DNA from: CAZAEB01 sp964484095
Lineage (GTDB): Bacteria; Patescibacteriota; Microgenomatia; UBA12405; BS750m-G30
DNA length: 64,000 bases
Direction of reading: 5' to 3'
NCBI GenBank assembly: GCA_964484095.1
Contig: CAZAEB010000001.1
Span: 1-64,000 of the forward strand
A program made the translations under genes and the position numbers. Below, in pieces: positions 1-7,958 of this stretch; within the stretch, counting starts at the first letter, position 1, and each line of letters begins with the position of its first letter. The notes below the pieces were generated by a model. That model ran no database searches, was not told where the DNA came from, and saw only the letters and a program-made list of their open reading frames with translations.

Positions 1-1
1 T

Positions 2-226
2 GGCTTTATTGACGACTTTAAAAAGGCAGTCTCTTGCGGGGCAAATATCTTAAAACAACAAAATGACGGTAGTTGTGTTTATCTTGAAGGAAAAAACTGC
101 TCCATTCATAAAATCAGGCCTCAAGTTTGCAAGGAGTTTTTCTGCACTTCGAAATTGAAAAAGTTCAGAAAAATGATTAAGCAGATTAAAAAGAAGCAAA
201 AATTTCTAGACCGACCTGCTCAGTAA
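2..226 (+). CDS. YkgJ/UPF0153-like cysteine-cluster protein, 3' part only
   Basis: Only the last 74 codons lie in the window; the 5' end is cut off. The tail carries cysteines spaced C-x7-C-x9-C-x4-C, with the segment CSIHKIRPQVCKEFFC. This matches the YkgJ/UPF0153 family, whose cysteines are thought to bind zinc or an Fe-S cluster. The C-terminus is very lysine-rich. The gene ends three bases before the stop of the convergent dehydrogenase-like gene, and no terminator hairpin is visible between them. The cellular role of the family is not established. Family call from the motif: fairly sure. Confidence 0.75.
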   Translation, partial: GFIDDFKKAVSCGANILKQQNDGSCVYLEGKNCSIHKIRPQVCKEFFCTSKLKKFRKMIKQIKKKQKFLDRPAQ

Positions 227-229
227 AAA

Positions 230-1309
230 CTATCCTTGGTGGCCAAAACCTTTTTTGGAAACGGCAAAGGGAATCTCTTCCCAATCGTAGACCTTTCTGA
301 TTTTTAAATTCTTTGACCAGACTGCATCCAAAATCTTAGTATCCACATTCTTTTTTTTGGCCAAAGCCACAAGGGCCAAAAGGTCTTTTGGCAGACACTT
401 GCCGCCAAAACCTCGCAAAGCAGTAACATCTAAATGGGAATCGAAAATACGAGAGTCGGCAACAATCATTTTTTTAATCTCTTCATATTTAACGCCTAAT
501 TTTTGACAAATCTCATACATTTCATTGGCAAAAATAACCTTGGTTGCCAAAAAACAGTTGGTCATATATTTAACCATTTCGGCGCTGGTAGTGTCTGTTT
601 GAAAAATGGGTACATTGGGCATAATTTTTTGATACAAAGAAGAAATCCGTCGAAAAACAAGGCTATTTTCACTGCCAACTATAATCCTGTCAGCATTAAC
701 AAAATCTTGCAGAAAAGCCCTTTCTGTTAAAAATTCTGGATTAAAGCAAAAAAGAGACTCCTTGTATTTTTGGATGAATTTTTTAGTAGTTCCGGGGACA
801 ACTGTTGATTTAATGATAATAATCTTGTCAGTTCCTTTGGATATCGAAACGACTTTATTAATGATTGAGTTAACGATGGTCAAATCAATGCCCGATTGAT
901 CACCCTTAACCGGCGTCGGCAAACAAATAAAAATATAGTCTGATTTTTCGACTACTTCTTTTAGAGGCTCTGATTCTTTGTATTTGTCGTAAATATGAAT
1001 CTCCTCATTTGAGAAACCATATTGAACCGCCTGACCAACCATGCCATAGCCAATAATGCCAATCTTTTTGGGAGAGTGAACGTGAATATAGGTAGAAGGG
1101 TCAACAGAAAGACTGATGCCTCGAACCGTTCCCTTATCTCTTCTCAGTAAACCACGTTTTCCTAAAGTTTGAATATGTTGGGCAATAGTTGGTTGACTTC
1201 TTTTGAAATGTCGGGCAATTTCTTTGAGGGTGGGCGAATACTGGTGTTTTCCAATATAACCTGTGATGTAATCCAAAATTGCTTTTTGCTTTGGTGTGAT
1301 AGTTGTCAT
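230..1309 (-). CDS. LexA-type HTH fused to UDP-glucose/GDP-mannose dehydrogenase-like domain
   Basis: This 359-residue protein has two parts. Residues 1-68 resemble the LexA DNA-binding domain (starts ITPKQKAILDYI, ends in the typical RGISL). Residues about 80-345 resemble a UDP-sugar dehydrogenase: Rossmann glycines GYGMVG at 87-92, NPEFLTE at 190-196, and the catalytic-loop match GFGGKCLPKD with Cys305. The usual C-terminal UDP-binding domain (about 100 residues) is missing and the protein ends soon after the catalytic loop. LexA's own peptidase domain is absent too. By analogy with Rex (winged helix plus NADH-binding Rossmann fold) it could be a nucleotide- or metabolite-sensing repressor, or an enzyme that regulates itself. 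Both are inference. A promoter with a palindrome lies upstream. Domain calls are secure; function is open. Confidence 0.85.
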   Translation of the reverse strand: MTTITPKQKAILDYITGYIGKHQYSPTLKEIARHFKRSQPTIAQHIQTLGKRGLLRRDKGTVRGISLSVDPSTYIHVHSPKKIGIIGYGMVGQAVQYGFSNEEIHIYDKYKESEPLKEVVEKSDYIFICLPTPVKGDQSGIDLTIVNSIINKVVSISKGTDKIIIIKSTVVPGTTKKFIQKYKESLFCFNPEFLTERAFLQDFVNADRIIVGSENSLVFRRISSLYQKIMPNVPIFQTDTTSAEMVKYMTNCFLATKVIFANEMYEICQKLGVKYEEIKKMIVADSRIFDSHLDVTALRGFGGKCLPKDLLALVALAKKKNVDTKILDAVWSKNLKIRKVYDWEEIPFAVSKKGFGHQG

Positions 1310-1350
1310 CTTATGCTAATAAAACACTTAAGTCTTACTAAACTTTACCA

Positions 1351-1380
1351 AGAATACAAAAGGTGGGCATCGTTTGTCAA
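1351..1380 (-). promoter_or_regulatory. Sigma70-type promoter of the HTH-dehydrogenase gene
   Basis: On the minus strand a perfect -35 TTGACA (1375-1380) is followed, after 18 nt, by TATTCT (1351-1356). This leaves a leader of about 35 nt before the ATG at 1309. The 1310-1422 intergenic stretch contains nothing else I can name. Confidence 0.5.
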
Positions 1381-1387
1381 TAGACAA
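1374..1387. promoter_or_regulatory. Palindromic operator candidate over the -35 box
   Basis: TTGTC-AATA-GACAA is a perfect 5-bp inverted repeat with a 4-nt centre. It overlaps the -35 hexamer of the HTH-dehydrogenase gene. A dimeric HTH protein bound here would block RNA polymerase, so autoregulation by the adjacent gene product is a natural hypothesis. No binding evidence exists in the sequence itself. Confidence 0.4.
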
Positions 1388-1422
1388 GTATTTTCAACTC
1401 ATATAACCATCCCTTTTGTTTG

Positions 1423-1596
1423 CTAAACTTCTGGATAACTTGACCTTATCAATTTAAGCTCAGGCCATTTTGAAACCCATTTTTTAAGCTTAGCGGGGAT
1501 AAACTTAGGCGGCATTGGCGTTTCCGGGGGGCATAAACCGAAATCCCTTTCCCTTTCCCTCCCGACACTCCTATGCAAGTAGCTGTAAACGACCAT
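1423..1596 (-). CDS. Small ORF, 57 aa, unknown function
   Basis: An ATG at 1596 is preceded by a strong Shine-Dalgarno run (AGGGGAGG, 10 nt upstream) and by an in-frame stop just before that. The product begins MVVYSYLHRSVGRERERDFG. Its tail is rich in Pro, Lys and Trp (PPKFIPAKLKKWVSKWPE). I recognise no family. It sits upstream of the HTH-dehydrogenase gene on the same strand, separated by that gene's promoter. The ribosome-binding site and Trp/Lys tail argue for a real small protein or a gene remnant; chance cannot be excluded. Confidence 0.4.
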   Translation of the reverse strand: MVVYSYLHRSVGRERERDFGLCPPETPMPPKFIPAKLKKWVSKWPELKLIRSSYPEV

Positions 1597-1694
1597 GAAT
1601 CAATTGCCTCCCCTTAAGATTACTCGAAAACTAAGCGACTATACAAACGAAAAATCATTCTTTCTAGATGCGGTCAACTTGTATGTCTGGTTGG

Positions 1695-3518
1695 TTACTT
1701 TCTTTCCGACCTTCTTCTGTTTAGTTCTGTCAAAAACTTTTTTCTGAGTCGAAGCGATTTTGGAGTAATTTCCAAAAGCTCATCTTTCTCGATAAAATCC
1801 AAACACTGTTCTAGGCTAAATATTGTTGGCGGGGTAAGCTGAATCACTCCATCTGAAGATTTTGACCTCATGTTAGTCAACTGTTTTCCTTTGCAAACAT
1901 TAATAGCAATATCATCATCTTTAGCATTCTTGCCAATTATCATTCCCTCATATACCTTAGTTCCGGGACTAATAAATATTATCCCTCTTCCTTGAGCAGC
2001 TTTAAGACCATAAGACAAAGTCTCTCCTGACTGTGAAGCAATCAAAACTCCGCTTCTCATTCTCGGCATTGGCTTTCCAAGCGACTGGTAATCAATAACT
2101 TGAGAGCTAAAAATAACTGTTCCTTTGGTGGCAGTCATTAAAATGCTTCTTAGACCGATTATCGCTCGGGTAGGAACTCTATAAACAAACTCGGCCTCTC
2201 TTTCATTAATAGATTCTGTTTTGGCTAAAATCGCAAATCTTTTTCCCATTTCTTGATTGATTATTCCTTGATATTCCTTTGGAACAATAATATCCATCTC
2301 CTCAATCGGCTCGCTGTTTACTCCGTCAATCTTTTTAACAATTACCTCAGGTTTTTCCACCTCCATCTCATATCCTTCCCGTCTTAAGTTTTCCAAAAAT
2401 ACTGCCAAATGAAGTTCCCCTCTTCCAGAAATTTTAAATTTTCCGTCAGTTCTTTTAACCACTTTAAGACTTAAGTTTTTTTCAAGTTCTTTATTCAGTC
2501 TTTCTTCAAGCTGTCTGCTGGTCACAAATTCTCCTTCTTTTCCGGAAAAAGGAGAAGTATTAACTCCCAGAGTTAAATGGAGGGTTGGTTCGCCAACCTT
2601 AATAGTAGGCAGTGGCCATGTATCACCAGGTTCACAAATAGTATCACCAATTTTTGACTCAGAAATACCGGCGATGGTAACAATATCACCGGAACAAACT
2701 TTCTCGGCAACTATCTTGTCAAGTCCCCGAGAAACAAATATTTTTTCGGCCTTGAAAACCTGACTCTGACTACTTGACAAAATAAGCTTTTTTCCCGTTT
2801 CAATTACACCCTGATAAATTTTGCCGACAGACATTCTACCAAGATGTGGGTCATAATCAAGAGCAGAAACGACCATTTTAAACGATTTTTTATCATTAGC
2901 ATTTGGGGCAGGAATATAGTTGATAATCTTTTCCAGCAAAGGCTCAACTGTTGCCGGTTCGTTAAAATCTTCCGGCAAAACATCATAAACTCTTCCTCCT
3001 CTACCTACCGCATAAACGACAGGAAATTCAAGTTGATCTTCTCTAGTCACCAGCTCTAAAAACAAACTCTCCGTTTTTTGCAAAACATAGTCAACGCGAG
3101 CGAATGGTTTGTCTATTTTATTGACAACCACAACCGTTTTTAAGTCCAACTCTAAAGCTTTTTTCAAAACAAACCTGGTTTGTGGCATCGGGCCTTCCTG
3201 AGCATCAATAATAAGCAGTACCCCGTCAGCCATCCCCAAAGTTCGCTCCACTTCACCGGAAAAATCAGAATGTCCGGGAGTATCAATGATATTAATTTTT
3301 ACCCTTTTATAAGAAATTGCACAATTTTTGGCCATAATAGTAATTCCCCGTTCTTTTTCCTGATCATTGCTATCCAATATCCGCTCCTCCCCCATCTGTT
3401 GCTGATTATCACGAAAAACATGGGTTTGTTTAAGTAGCGCATCAATTAAAGTTGTCTTGCCATGATCAACATGGGCAATAAAAGCCACATTTCTGATAGA
3501 TTTGTTTACTTTTTCCAT
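1695..3518 (-). CDS. typA: Ribosome-associated GTPase TypA/BipA
   Basis: Translational GTPase of the EF-G family that acts on the ribosome, linked to 50S assembly and growth under stress. The G domain is complete: [10 protein letters not shown] (G1, residues 15-24), RGITI (G2), DTPGH (G3) and NKID (G4). Domain II, an EF-G-like domain (GRGELHLAV) and the BipA-specific C-terminal region follow. At 607 residues it has the usual family length. The ATG is preceded by GGGGG about 9 nt upstream. An extended -10-like TGGTAAAAT lies upstream in the 90-nt gap to the next gene. It stands alone, with no operon partner. Confidence 0.96.
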   Translation of the reverse strand: MEKVNKSIRNVAFIAHVDHGKTTLIDALLKQTHVFRDNQQQMGEERILDSNDQEKERGITIMAKNCAISYKRVKINIIDTPGHSDFSGEVERTLGMADGVLLIIDAQEGPMPQTRFVLKKALELDLKTVVVVNKIDKPFARVDYVLQKTESLFLELVTREDQLEFPVVYAVGRGGRVYDVLPEDFNEPATVEPLLEKIINYIPAPNANDKKSFKMVVSALDYDPHLGRMSVGKIYQGVIETGKKLILSSSQSQVFKAEKIFVSRGLDKIVAEKVCSGDIVTIAGISESKIGDTICEPGDTWPLPTIKVGEPTLHLTLGVNTSPFSGKEGEFVTSRQLEERLNKELEKNLSLKVVKRTDGKFKISGRGELHLAVFLENLRREGYEMEVEKPEVIVKKIDGVNSEPIEEMDIIVPKEYQGIINQEMGKRFAILAKTESINEREAEFVYRVPTRAIIGLRSILMTATKGTVIFSSQVIDYQSLGKPMPRMRSGVLIASQSGETLSYGLKAAQGRGIIFISPGTKVYEGMIIGKNAKDDDIAINVCKGKQLTNMRSKSSDGVIQLTPPTIFSLEQCLDFIEKDELLEITPKSLRLRKKFLTELNRRRSERK

Positions 3519-3608
3519 AATAATACCCCCAGTTTTAATAGGAGAGATGATATTTTACCAGTATAAAGCTAAAAAAGCGAACAAATTTCAATAAAATCTC
3601 TATTGCGC

Positions 3609-4154
3609 TCACACAGAAGCATTTATTTTGCCAAACCGCCTAAAAACCACCTCTTGAGCCAGTAAAAATAAACCAAATCTTAGGCTGTCCTCTGCCGGAT
3701 AAGATCCAGACTCAACGCAGACCTCAAGACCTGTCACAAAAGAATCAGGTTTTTCTGGATATACTTTGGCATTAAAAGCAGAATTAATATACGCAGTGGC
3801 ACGAACAGTATTTGCCACAGAGCTATTGGTCATTTCCAATAAACCTTCCACAACCGCAGGAAAACCTTTAATTGCGTGATTTGCTGCCATTTTTAAAATT
3901 CCATTCTTTTTAGCCGAATCTCCGGAAGATAAAGAAAACACCTCCTCAATATAACCCCTTGCGATACAAAGTCATTCAGTTGGATCACAACCGTTAGTTA
4001 TGTCTGGATTTATTGCTACCACATACTTATTTAACTCTTGAGAAATTGCAAAAGTAAGTCCCTCTCTAACTACATGTTGAGGATTAAACCAAACATCAAG
4101 TATTACCTTTTCTCTATTACAATCCACCTCTGTTTTTTCAGTCTCCGGTCCCAT
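3609..4154 (-). pseudogene. Gene of unknown function interrupted by one in-frame TGA
   Basis: One reading frame of 182 codons runs from the ATG at 4154 to the stop at 3609, broken only by TGA at codon 61 (3972-3974). Both sides look like coding sequence: NGCDPTE before the TGA, then LCIARGYIEEVF after it. The downstream part has no convincing start of its own; a GAGGAG abuts the GTG at 3941 with no spacing. TGA is a normal stop elsewhere in this window, so the options are a nonsense mutation, a sequencing error or readthrough/recoding. I do not recognise the protein family; several cysteines are present. A TATAAT box lies 7 nt before the ATG. Confidence 0.55.
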
Positions 4155-4161
4155 AAGTAAA

Positions 4162-4167
4162 ATTATA
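4162..4167 (-). promoter_or_regulatory. -10 box (TATAAT) predicting a leaderless mRNA
   Basis: A consensus TATAAT on the minus strand ends 7 nt before the ATG of the UGA-interrupted gene. Transcription would start at or next to the A of the start codon. No good -35 is evident. Confidence 0.5.
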
Positions 4168-4219
4168 CACCATCTAAAAACTATTTTAAAAATTCCCCCT
4201 AAAACTTTTCATAAACATC

Positions 4220-4228
4220 TGCTACAAT
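4220..4228 (+). promoter_or_regulatory. Extended -10 box TGCTACAAT, leaderless start
   Basis: The TGN extension plus TACAAT ends 6 nt before the ATG of the SurA-like gene. There is no room for a Shine-Dalgarno site, so a leaderless transcript is predicted. Confidence 0.5.
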
Positions 4229-4234
4229 TAGCCT

Positions 4235-4909
4235 ATGAAAAATATAAAAAACAAAACCAACCCCGGAAAGACCAGTAAAAAAAGTAAGAGTTCTGTTAAA
4301 ATGATTAGTTTAAAAATTGATAAAAAGAATCTTCCTCAGTATTTGATTAAGGTGGCAATTTTGGCAATAGTTTTGGGAGCTCTTTATTACTTTAGAGGCC
4401 AGTTTATTGTTGCTACAGTTAACAATCGGCCCATTTCAAGAATTGCTCTTGTTAAAGAACTTGAAACTCAAGCAGGAAAAAGAACTCTGGATAGTTTGAT
4501 AATAAACGCTCTTGTTTTGCAGGAAGGTAAAAAACAAGGAATCGTGTTGACTGACGAGCAGATAGCGATAGAGATTGAGGCCATTTCTCAAAATCTGTCC
4601 GCCCAAGGACAGAGCCTAGAGGTTGCTCTAGCCGCCCAGGGAATGACCCGGCAAGGGCTGGAAAAACAAATCCTCATTCAAAAAACTGCTGAAGGAATAG
4701 TTAAAGATAACATTGAGATTACCGACGAGGAGGTTGATCAGTATATTGAAGAAAATAAAGAATACATTCCTACTGACATGAGTGAGGAAGAAGTTATAAA
4801 TAGCTCCAAACAACAACTTGAACAGCAGAAAATGAATACAGAAATCCAGACCTTAATAGAAAAACTGCAAAAAGAAGCCAATATAAATCATCTTTTGTAT
4901 AAAAACTAA
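4235..4909 (+). CDS. Membrane-anchored SurA/PrsA-type N-terminal domain protein
   Basis: 224 residues: a basic cytoplasmic tail (1-35), one membrane helix (about 36-53), then an extracytoplasmic domain opening VATVNNRPISR, typical of the SurA/PpiC/PrsA chaperone N-domain. The helical region that follows (ITDEEVDQYIEENKEYIP) is also typical. No parvulin PPIase domain follows, so this is probably a holdase-like foldase helper for exported proteins rather than an isomerase. Nine bases downstream lies a membrane-anchored cyclophilin, which suggests a two-gene protein-folding unit. The start is fixed by the extended -10 six bases upstream. Confidence 0.75.
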   Translation: MKNIKNKTNPGKTSKKSKSSVKMISLKIDKKNLPQYLIKVAILAIVLGALYYFRGQFIVATVNNRPISRIALVKELETQAGKRTLDSLIINALVLQEGKKQGIVLTDEQIAIEIEAISQNLSAQGQSLEVALAAQGMTRQGLEKQILIQKTAEGIVKDNIEITDEEVDQYIEENKEYIPTDMSEEEVINSSKQQLEQQKMNTEIQTLIEKLQKEANINHLLYKN

Positions 4910-4918
4910 ATCCAGTCA

Positions 4919-5539
4919 ATGGATAAAAAAATCAGCACCGGAGTTTTTTTGTTAATGGTTTTACTACTTGGCTTTCTGCTCTTTAGTAAAAGATCAAAAA
5001 ATAACTCTCAGGTTATAAAGCCCGAAAATATTCAAGGTATAGTTAACATTGAACCCACTAAAAAGGAGACAAATATGCCAGAAATAACCATTGATCAAAA
5101 CAAAAAATATGCCGCCTTACTAAAAACAGATAAGGGAGAGATTGAGATTGCTCTTTTTGTCGATAAAACGCCAATAACTGTCAATAATTTTGTTACTCTT
5201 TCCAATAAAAACTTTTATAATGGAACTGTATTTCATAGAATAATAAAAGGATTTATGATCCAAGGGGGCGACCCAGAAGGCAACGGCAGTGGCGGGCCTG
5301 GGTACAAATTCGACGACGAACCATTTGAGGGAGAGTATGAAAGAGGAACAGTTGCTATGGCCAATGCCGGGCCTAACACCAATGGTAGCCAGTTTTTCAT
5401 TATGCACCAAGACTATGGTCTGCCTAAAGATTATGTAATTTTTGGAAAAGTCATAAAAGGAATAGAAGTTGTCGACAAAATCGCCAATTCCCCAGCTGAG
5501 CCAACGGTAATCGAGTCGGTAAAAATAGCCGAAAAATAA
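4919..5539 (+). CDS. Membrane-anchored cyclophilin-type peptidyl-prolyl isomerase
   Basis: 206 residues. An N-terminal membrane helix (about 7-22) tethers a cyclophilin domain (from about residue 57) outside the membrane. Core cyclophilin motifs are present: VFHRIIKGFMIQGGDPEGNG with the catalytic Arg, MANAGPNTNGSQFFI, and FGKVIKGIEVVDKI. It catalyses cis-trans isomerisation of X-Pro bonds in exported proteins. It follows the SurA-like gene by 9 nt and converges with dus, whose stop lies 2 nt away. Confidence 0.93.
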   Translation: MDKKISTGVFLLMVLLLGFLLFSKRSKNNSQVIKPENIQGIVNIEPTKKETNMPEITIDQNKKYAALLKTDKGEIEIALFVDKTPITVNNFVTLSNKNFYNGTVFHRIIKGFMIQGGDPEGNGSGGPGYKFDDEPFEGEYERGTVAMANAGPNTNGSQFFIMHQDYGLPKDYVIFGKVIKGIEVVDKIANSPAEPTVIESVKIAEK

Positions 5540-5541
5540 GT

Positions 5542-6483
5542 TTAAAAACTTGATAAAATTTTTCCAACTTCTTTACTACTTTTAGCCTCTAAAAGCTTAA
5601 TCTTTAACGCTTTTGCCCCATCAAATCCTTTTACATAACGAGCAAAATGTTTGCGAACTGTTACGAAACTTTCAGGGTCATAAAACTTAGCTACTTTGTC
5701 AGCGTGAATCCGTACCGTCTTTAAAATCTCCCCAACACTGGGTTTGTAGTCCCTTTTAAAAGCCCAAGGGTTTCCCCAAGCTCCTCTGCCAATCAAAACC
5801 CCGTCCAAACCATATTCACGAGAATATTTTTCTGCCCAGTCTATCGACTTAACTCCTCCGTTTCCCAAACATAAAATCCCCTTATTTTTAAGAATTTTTC
5901 TTGCCTTGCCAATCTCTTTCCAGTCTACCGGGCCAGAATGTTTGTTTTTTAACAATCTGCCATGAACGGTTATCAGCGACAAGGGAAACTGGGATAAAAA
6001 CCCAATCCATTTTTTAACTGCCGGCTCTTTTACTCCAATTCTAGTTTTCACCGACAAAGGAAGCTGTTTTCCTGAATCTTTGATTGCCTTAAGCGAATTT
6101 TGAATTATCTCCTCTGCCAATAAGTAGTTACCAATAAGTCCTCCGCCGCTTTTTCTATCAACTTGCCTTTTTGCCGGACAGCCCATATTAATATCGATCC
6201 CGGAAAAACCAAGCCTGGCTATTTTTTTCACCGCCAGGTAAAAATCTGCCGGGGTGCATCCATAAACTTGAGCAATAATTGGCTGCTCGTTTTTTAAAAA
6301 CGAAATTTTTCTTTCAAATGGCTCGGGGTTTCTTAAAAAACCTTCAACACTGACAAACTCGGTAAAAAAAACATCGGGCTTGGCAATACTAACCTGAATT
6401 TGGCGCATTGGCCGATCAGTAATTCCATCCATAGGAGACAAGCCAACAATCGGTCTTTTTAGACTTTTCCAAAAGTTTGCCAT
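5542..6483 (-). CDS. dus: tRNA-dihydrouridine synthase
   Basis: FMN-dependent enzyme that reduces uridines in the tRNA D-loop. The TIM-barrel start is PIVGLSPMDGITDRPMR. The catalytic Cys lies in DINMGCPAKR, followed by GGGLIG, SVKTRIG, VHGRL and the FMN-phosphate region LGNGGV and GVLIGRGAWGNPW. I use the ATG at 6483 rather than an upstream TTG at 6501 inside gltX; the ATG follows the gltX stop by one base (313 residues). Cotranscribed with gltX, so two tRNA-directed enzymes share an operon. Subfamily (DusB-like) is probable, not certain. Confidence 0.93.
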   Translation of the reverse strand: MANFWKSLKRPIVGLSPMDGITDRPMRQIQVSIAKPDVFFTEFVSVEGFLRNPEPFERKISFLKNEQPIIAQVYGCTPADFYLAVKKIARLGFSGIDINMGCPAKRQVDRKSGGGLIGNYLLAEEIIQNSLKAIKDSGKQLPLSVKTRIGVKEPAVKKWIGFLSQFPLSLITVHGRLLKNKHSGPVDWKEIGKARKILKNKGILCLGNGGVKSIDWAEKYSREYGLDGVLIGRGAWGNPWAFKRDYKPSVGEILKTVRIHADKVAKFYDPESFVTVRKHFARYVKGFDGAKALKIKLLEAKSSKEVGKILSSF

Positions 6484-6484
6484 A

Positions 6485-7918
6485 TTAAGAAAGTTTGTCA
6501 ATCGCTTTAGAAAGCCTACTCATAGTTGTTTTCTTGCCCAAAACAGGCAGTGACTCTAAAACCGGCGGAGTAATCGGTTTTCCGCAAATAGCCACTCTAA
6601 AAACCATAAAAAACTTCCCCGTATGCCAGTTATTGTCTTTAATGAAAGAAAGAAGTTTCTGCTGAAGAGCTTCAAAATCATCAACCCCTAACGCTTCTAC
6701 TGCACTAATTGATTTATCCAGCATTTTTTTGACATCTTTTTTCTCTAGTCCTTTACCAAGCAAAAGATCTTTCGAATAGTCGACCTCCTGCCATAAAAAA
6801 TCCAAAAGTTCGGTAGCTTCTGATAAGGTTTTAATTCTTTCTTTTATCAAAGGAGCAATTTTGTTAATCTTTTGCTTTTCTAATTTAGGCAAAAATGGCT
6901 CCAAAAGCTCAGACAACTGTTCATCAGACTTGGCTCTGATATATTCTCCATTCATCCATTCAAGTTTCTTAAGATCAAAAACCGGTCCCAAAGGAGAGAC
7001 ATCTTTTAAGTTAAATAAATCTATAAACTCATCTAGAGAAAAAATTTCCTTCTCTTTGGGATGAGACCAGCCAAGCAAGGCCAGGAAGTTTAAAAGAGCC
7101 TCGGGCAAAAATCCTTTTTCTTTATACCAAGAAAGGTTGGTATGGCCTTGTCTTTTACCCATCTTGCTTTTGTCAGAATTTCTTAAAATCGGGGTGTGGA
7201 AAAATATCGGCGCTTTCCAGTCAAAATATCGATAAAGCAAGACATGTTTTGGGACCGACGACAACCACTCTTCTCCGCGAACAATATGAGATATTTGCAT
7301 CAAATGATCATCAACAACAGCTGCCAGATGGTAAGTGGGAAAACCGTCTGATTTTAACAAAACCTGATCGTCAATAATATTGCTGTCAAAAACAATTTTG
7401 CCACGAATAAGGTCAAAAACTTCAATTTTTTCATTATCAGGAATTTTCATCCTAATTACATAATTTTCTCCGGCAGATATTCTCTCTTCGACTTCTTTTT
7501 TAGACAAATTTCGGCAATAACGGTCGTAACGAGGCATTTTTTTCTTAGCCCGTTGATCTTTTCTAACTTTTTCCAATCTTTCTTGAGAGCAAAAGCAGTA
7601 ATACGCTTTTTGCCCGTCAATTAGTTTTTGGGCATATTTTTTGTATATATCAAGTCTTTCTGACTGTCTGTACGGTCCAAATTTCCCACCCAATAAAGGG
7701 CTCTCGTCGGGGACAAGTCCTAACCAGTCAAGTCCCTCATATAAATTTTCTTCCGCTCCTTCAACTTTTCTTTTTTGATCAGTATCTTCTATCCTAACAA
7801 TAAATGTGCCGCTGTGTTTTTTTGCATATGCCCAATCAAAAAGAACCTGATAAACACTACCCATGTGAATGAACCCTGTCGGGCTGGGAGCAAACCTGGT
7901 TCTTACTTTTTTATCCAT
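6485..7918 (-). CDS. gltX: Glutamyl-tRNA synthetase
   Basis: Class I aminoacyl-tRNA synthetase that charges tRNA-Glu (and tRNA-Gln too if the organism uses the amidotransferase route, which is not visible here). The HIGH motif appears as PSPTGFIHMGS near the N-terminus. The KMSKS loop is KMGKR. The discriminating segment HLAAVVDDHLMQISHIVRG is conserved. 477 residues is the normal bacterial length. Its start lies 7 nt after an extended -10 box, so translation is probably leaderless. The promoter is back-to-back with that of the 7959 gene. Confidence 0.96.
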   Translation of the reverse strand: MDKKVRTRFAPSPTGFIHMGSVYQVLFDWAYAKKHSGTFIVRIEDTDQKRKVEGAEENLYEGLDWLGLVPDESPLLGGKFGPYRQSERLDIYKKYAQKLIDGQKAYYCFCSQERLEKVRKDQRAKKKMPRYDRYCRNLSKKEVEERISAGENYVIRMKIPDNEKIEVFDLIRGKIVFDSNIIDDQVLLKSDGFPTYHLAAVVDDHLMQISHIVRGEEWLSSVPKHVLLYRYFDWKAPIFFHTPILRNSDKSKMGKRQGHTNLSWYKEKGFLPEALLNFLALLGWSHPKEKEIFSLDEFIDLFNLKDVSPLGPVFDLKKLEWMNGEYIRAKSDEQLSELLEPFLPKLEKQKINKIAPLIKERIKTLSEATELLDFLWQEVDYSKDLLLGKGLEKKDVKKMLDKSISAVEALGVDDFEALQQKLLSFIKDNNWHTGKFFMVFRVAICGKPITPPVLESLPVLGKKTTMSRLSKAIDKLS

Positions 7919-7925
7919 CGATTGA

Positions 7926-7934
7926 ATTTTAACA
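7926..7934 (-). promoter_or_regulatory. Extended -10 TGTTAAAAT of gltX, leaderless start
   Basis: On the minus strand TGT plus TAAAAT ends 7 nt before the gltX ATG, leaving no space for a ribosome-binding site. It faces a mirror-image promoter for the gene at 7959, nine bases away. Confidence 0.5.
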
Positions 7935-7942
7935 TATTCGAT

Positions 7943-7951
7943 TGATATACT
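7943..7951 (+). promoter_or_regulatory. Extended -10 TGATATACT, leaderless start
   Basis: TGA plus TATACT ends 7 nt before the ATG at 7959. The same TGATAT-type extended -10 recurs before the gene at 19018 and before rnpB, which supports it as the local promoter type. Confidence 0.5.
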
Positions 7952-7958
7952 GGTTAGA

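Noticed and set aside
1490..1620. tmRNA-like segment on the plus strand with a tag-like frame VNDHESIASP ending in TAA
   Set aside because: The tag start resembles that of tmRNA, but no tRNA-like 5'/3' ends pair (no GGGG/CCCC acceptor, no TTCRA loop), the tag lacks the usual Ala-Ala-type end, and the minus strand carries a better-supported small ORF here.
3972..3974. UGA as glycine (Gracilibacteria/SR1 code)
   Set aside because: aspS, secD, rplO, miaA and others end in TGA at the expected family C-terminus, with ATGA overlaps to the next gene.
5538..5551. Inverted repeat AAGTTT-AA-AAACTT as a terminator between cyclophilin and dus
   Set aside because: AT-only except one G/C pair per arm with a 2-nt loop; too weak to call.
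6484..6501. Alternative upstream TTG starts (dus 6501, DUF4446 18965, rplD 42681, rpsJ 43805, alaS 61614, YtxH-like 62303)
   Set aside because: In each case an ATG lies a few codons downstream with better spacing to a ribosome-binding site, stop codon or -10 box.
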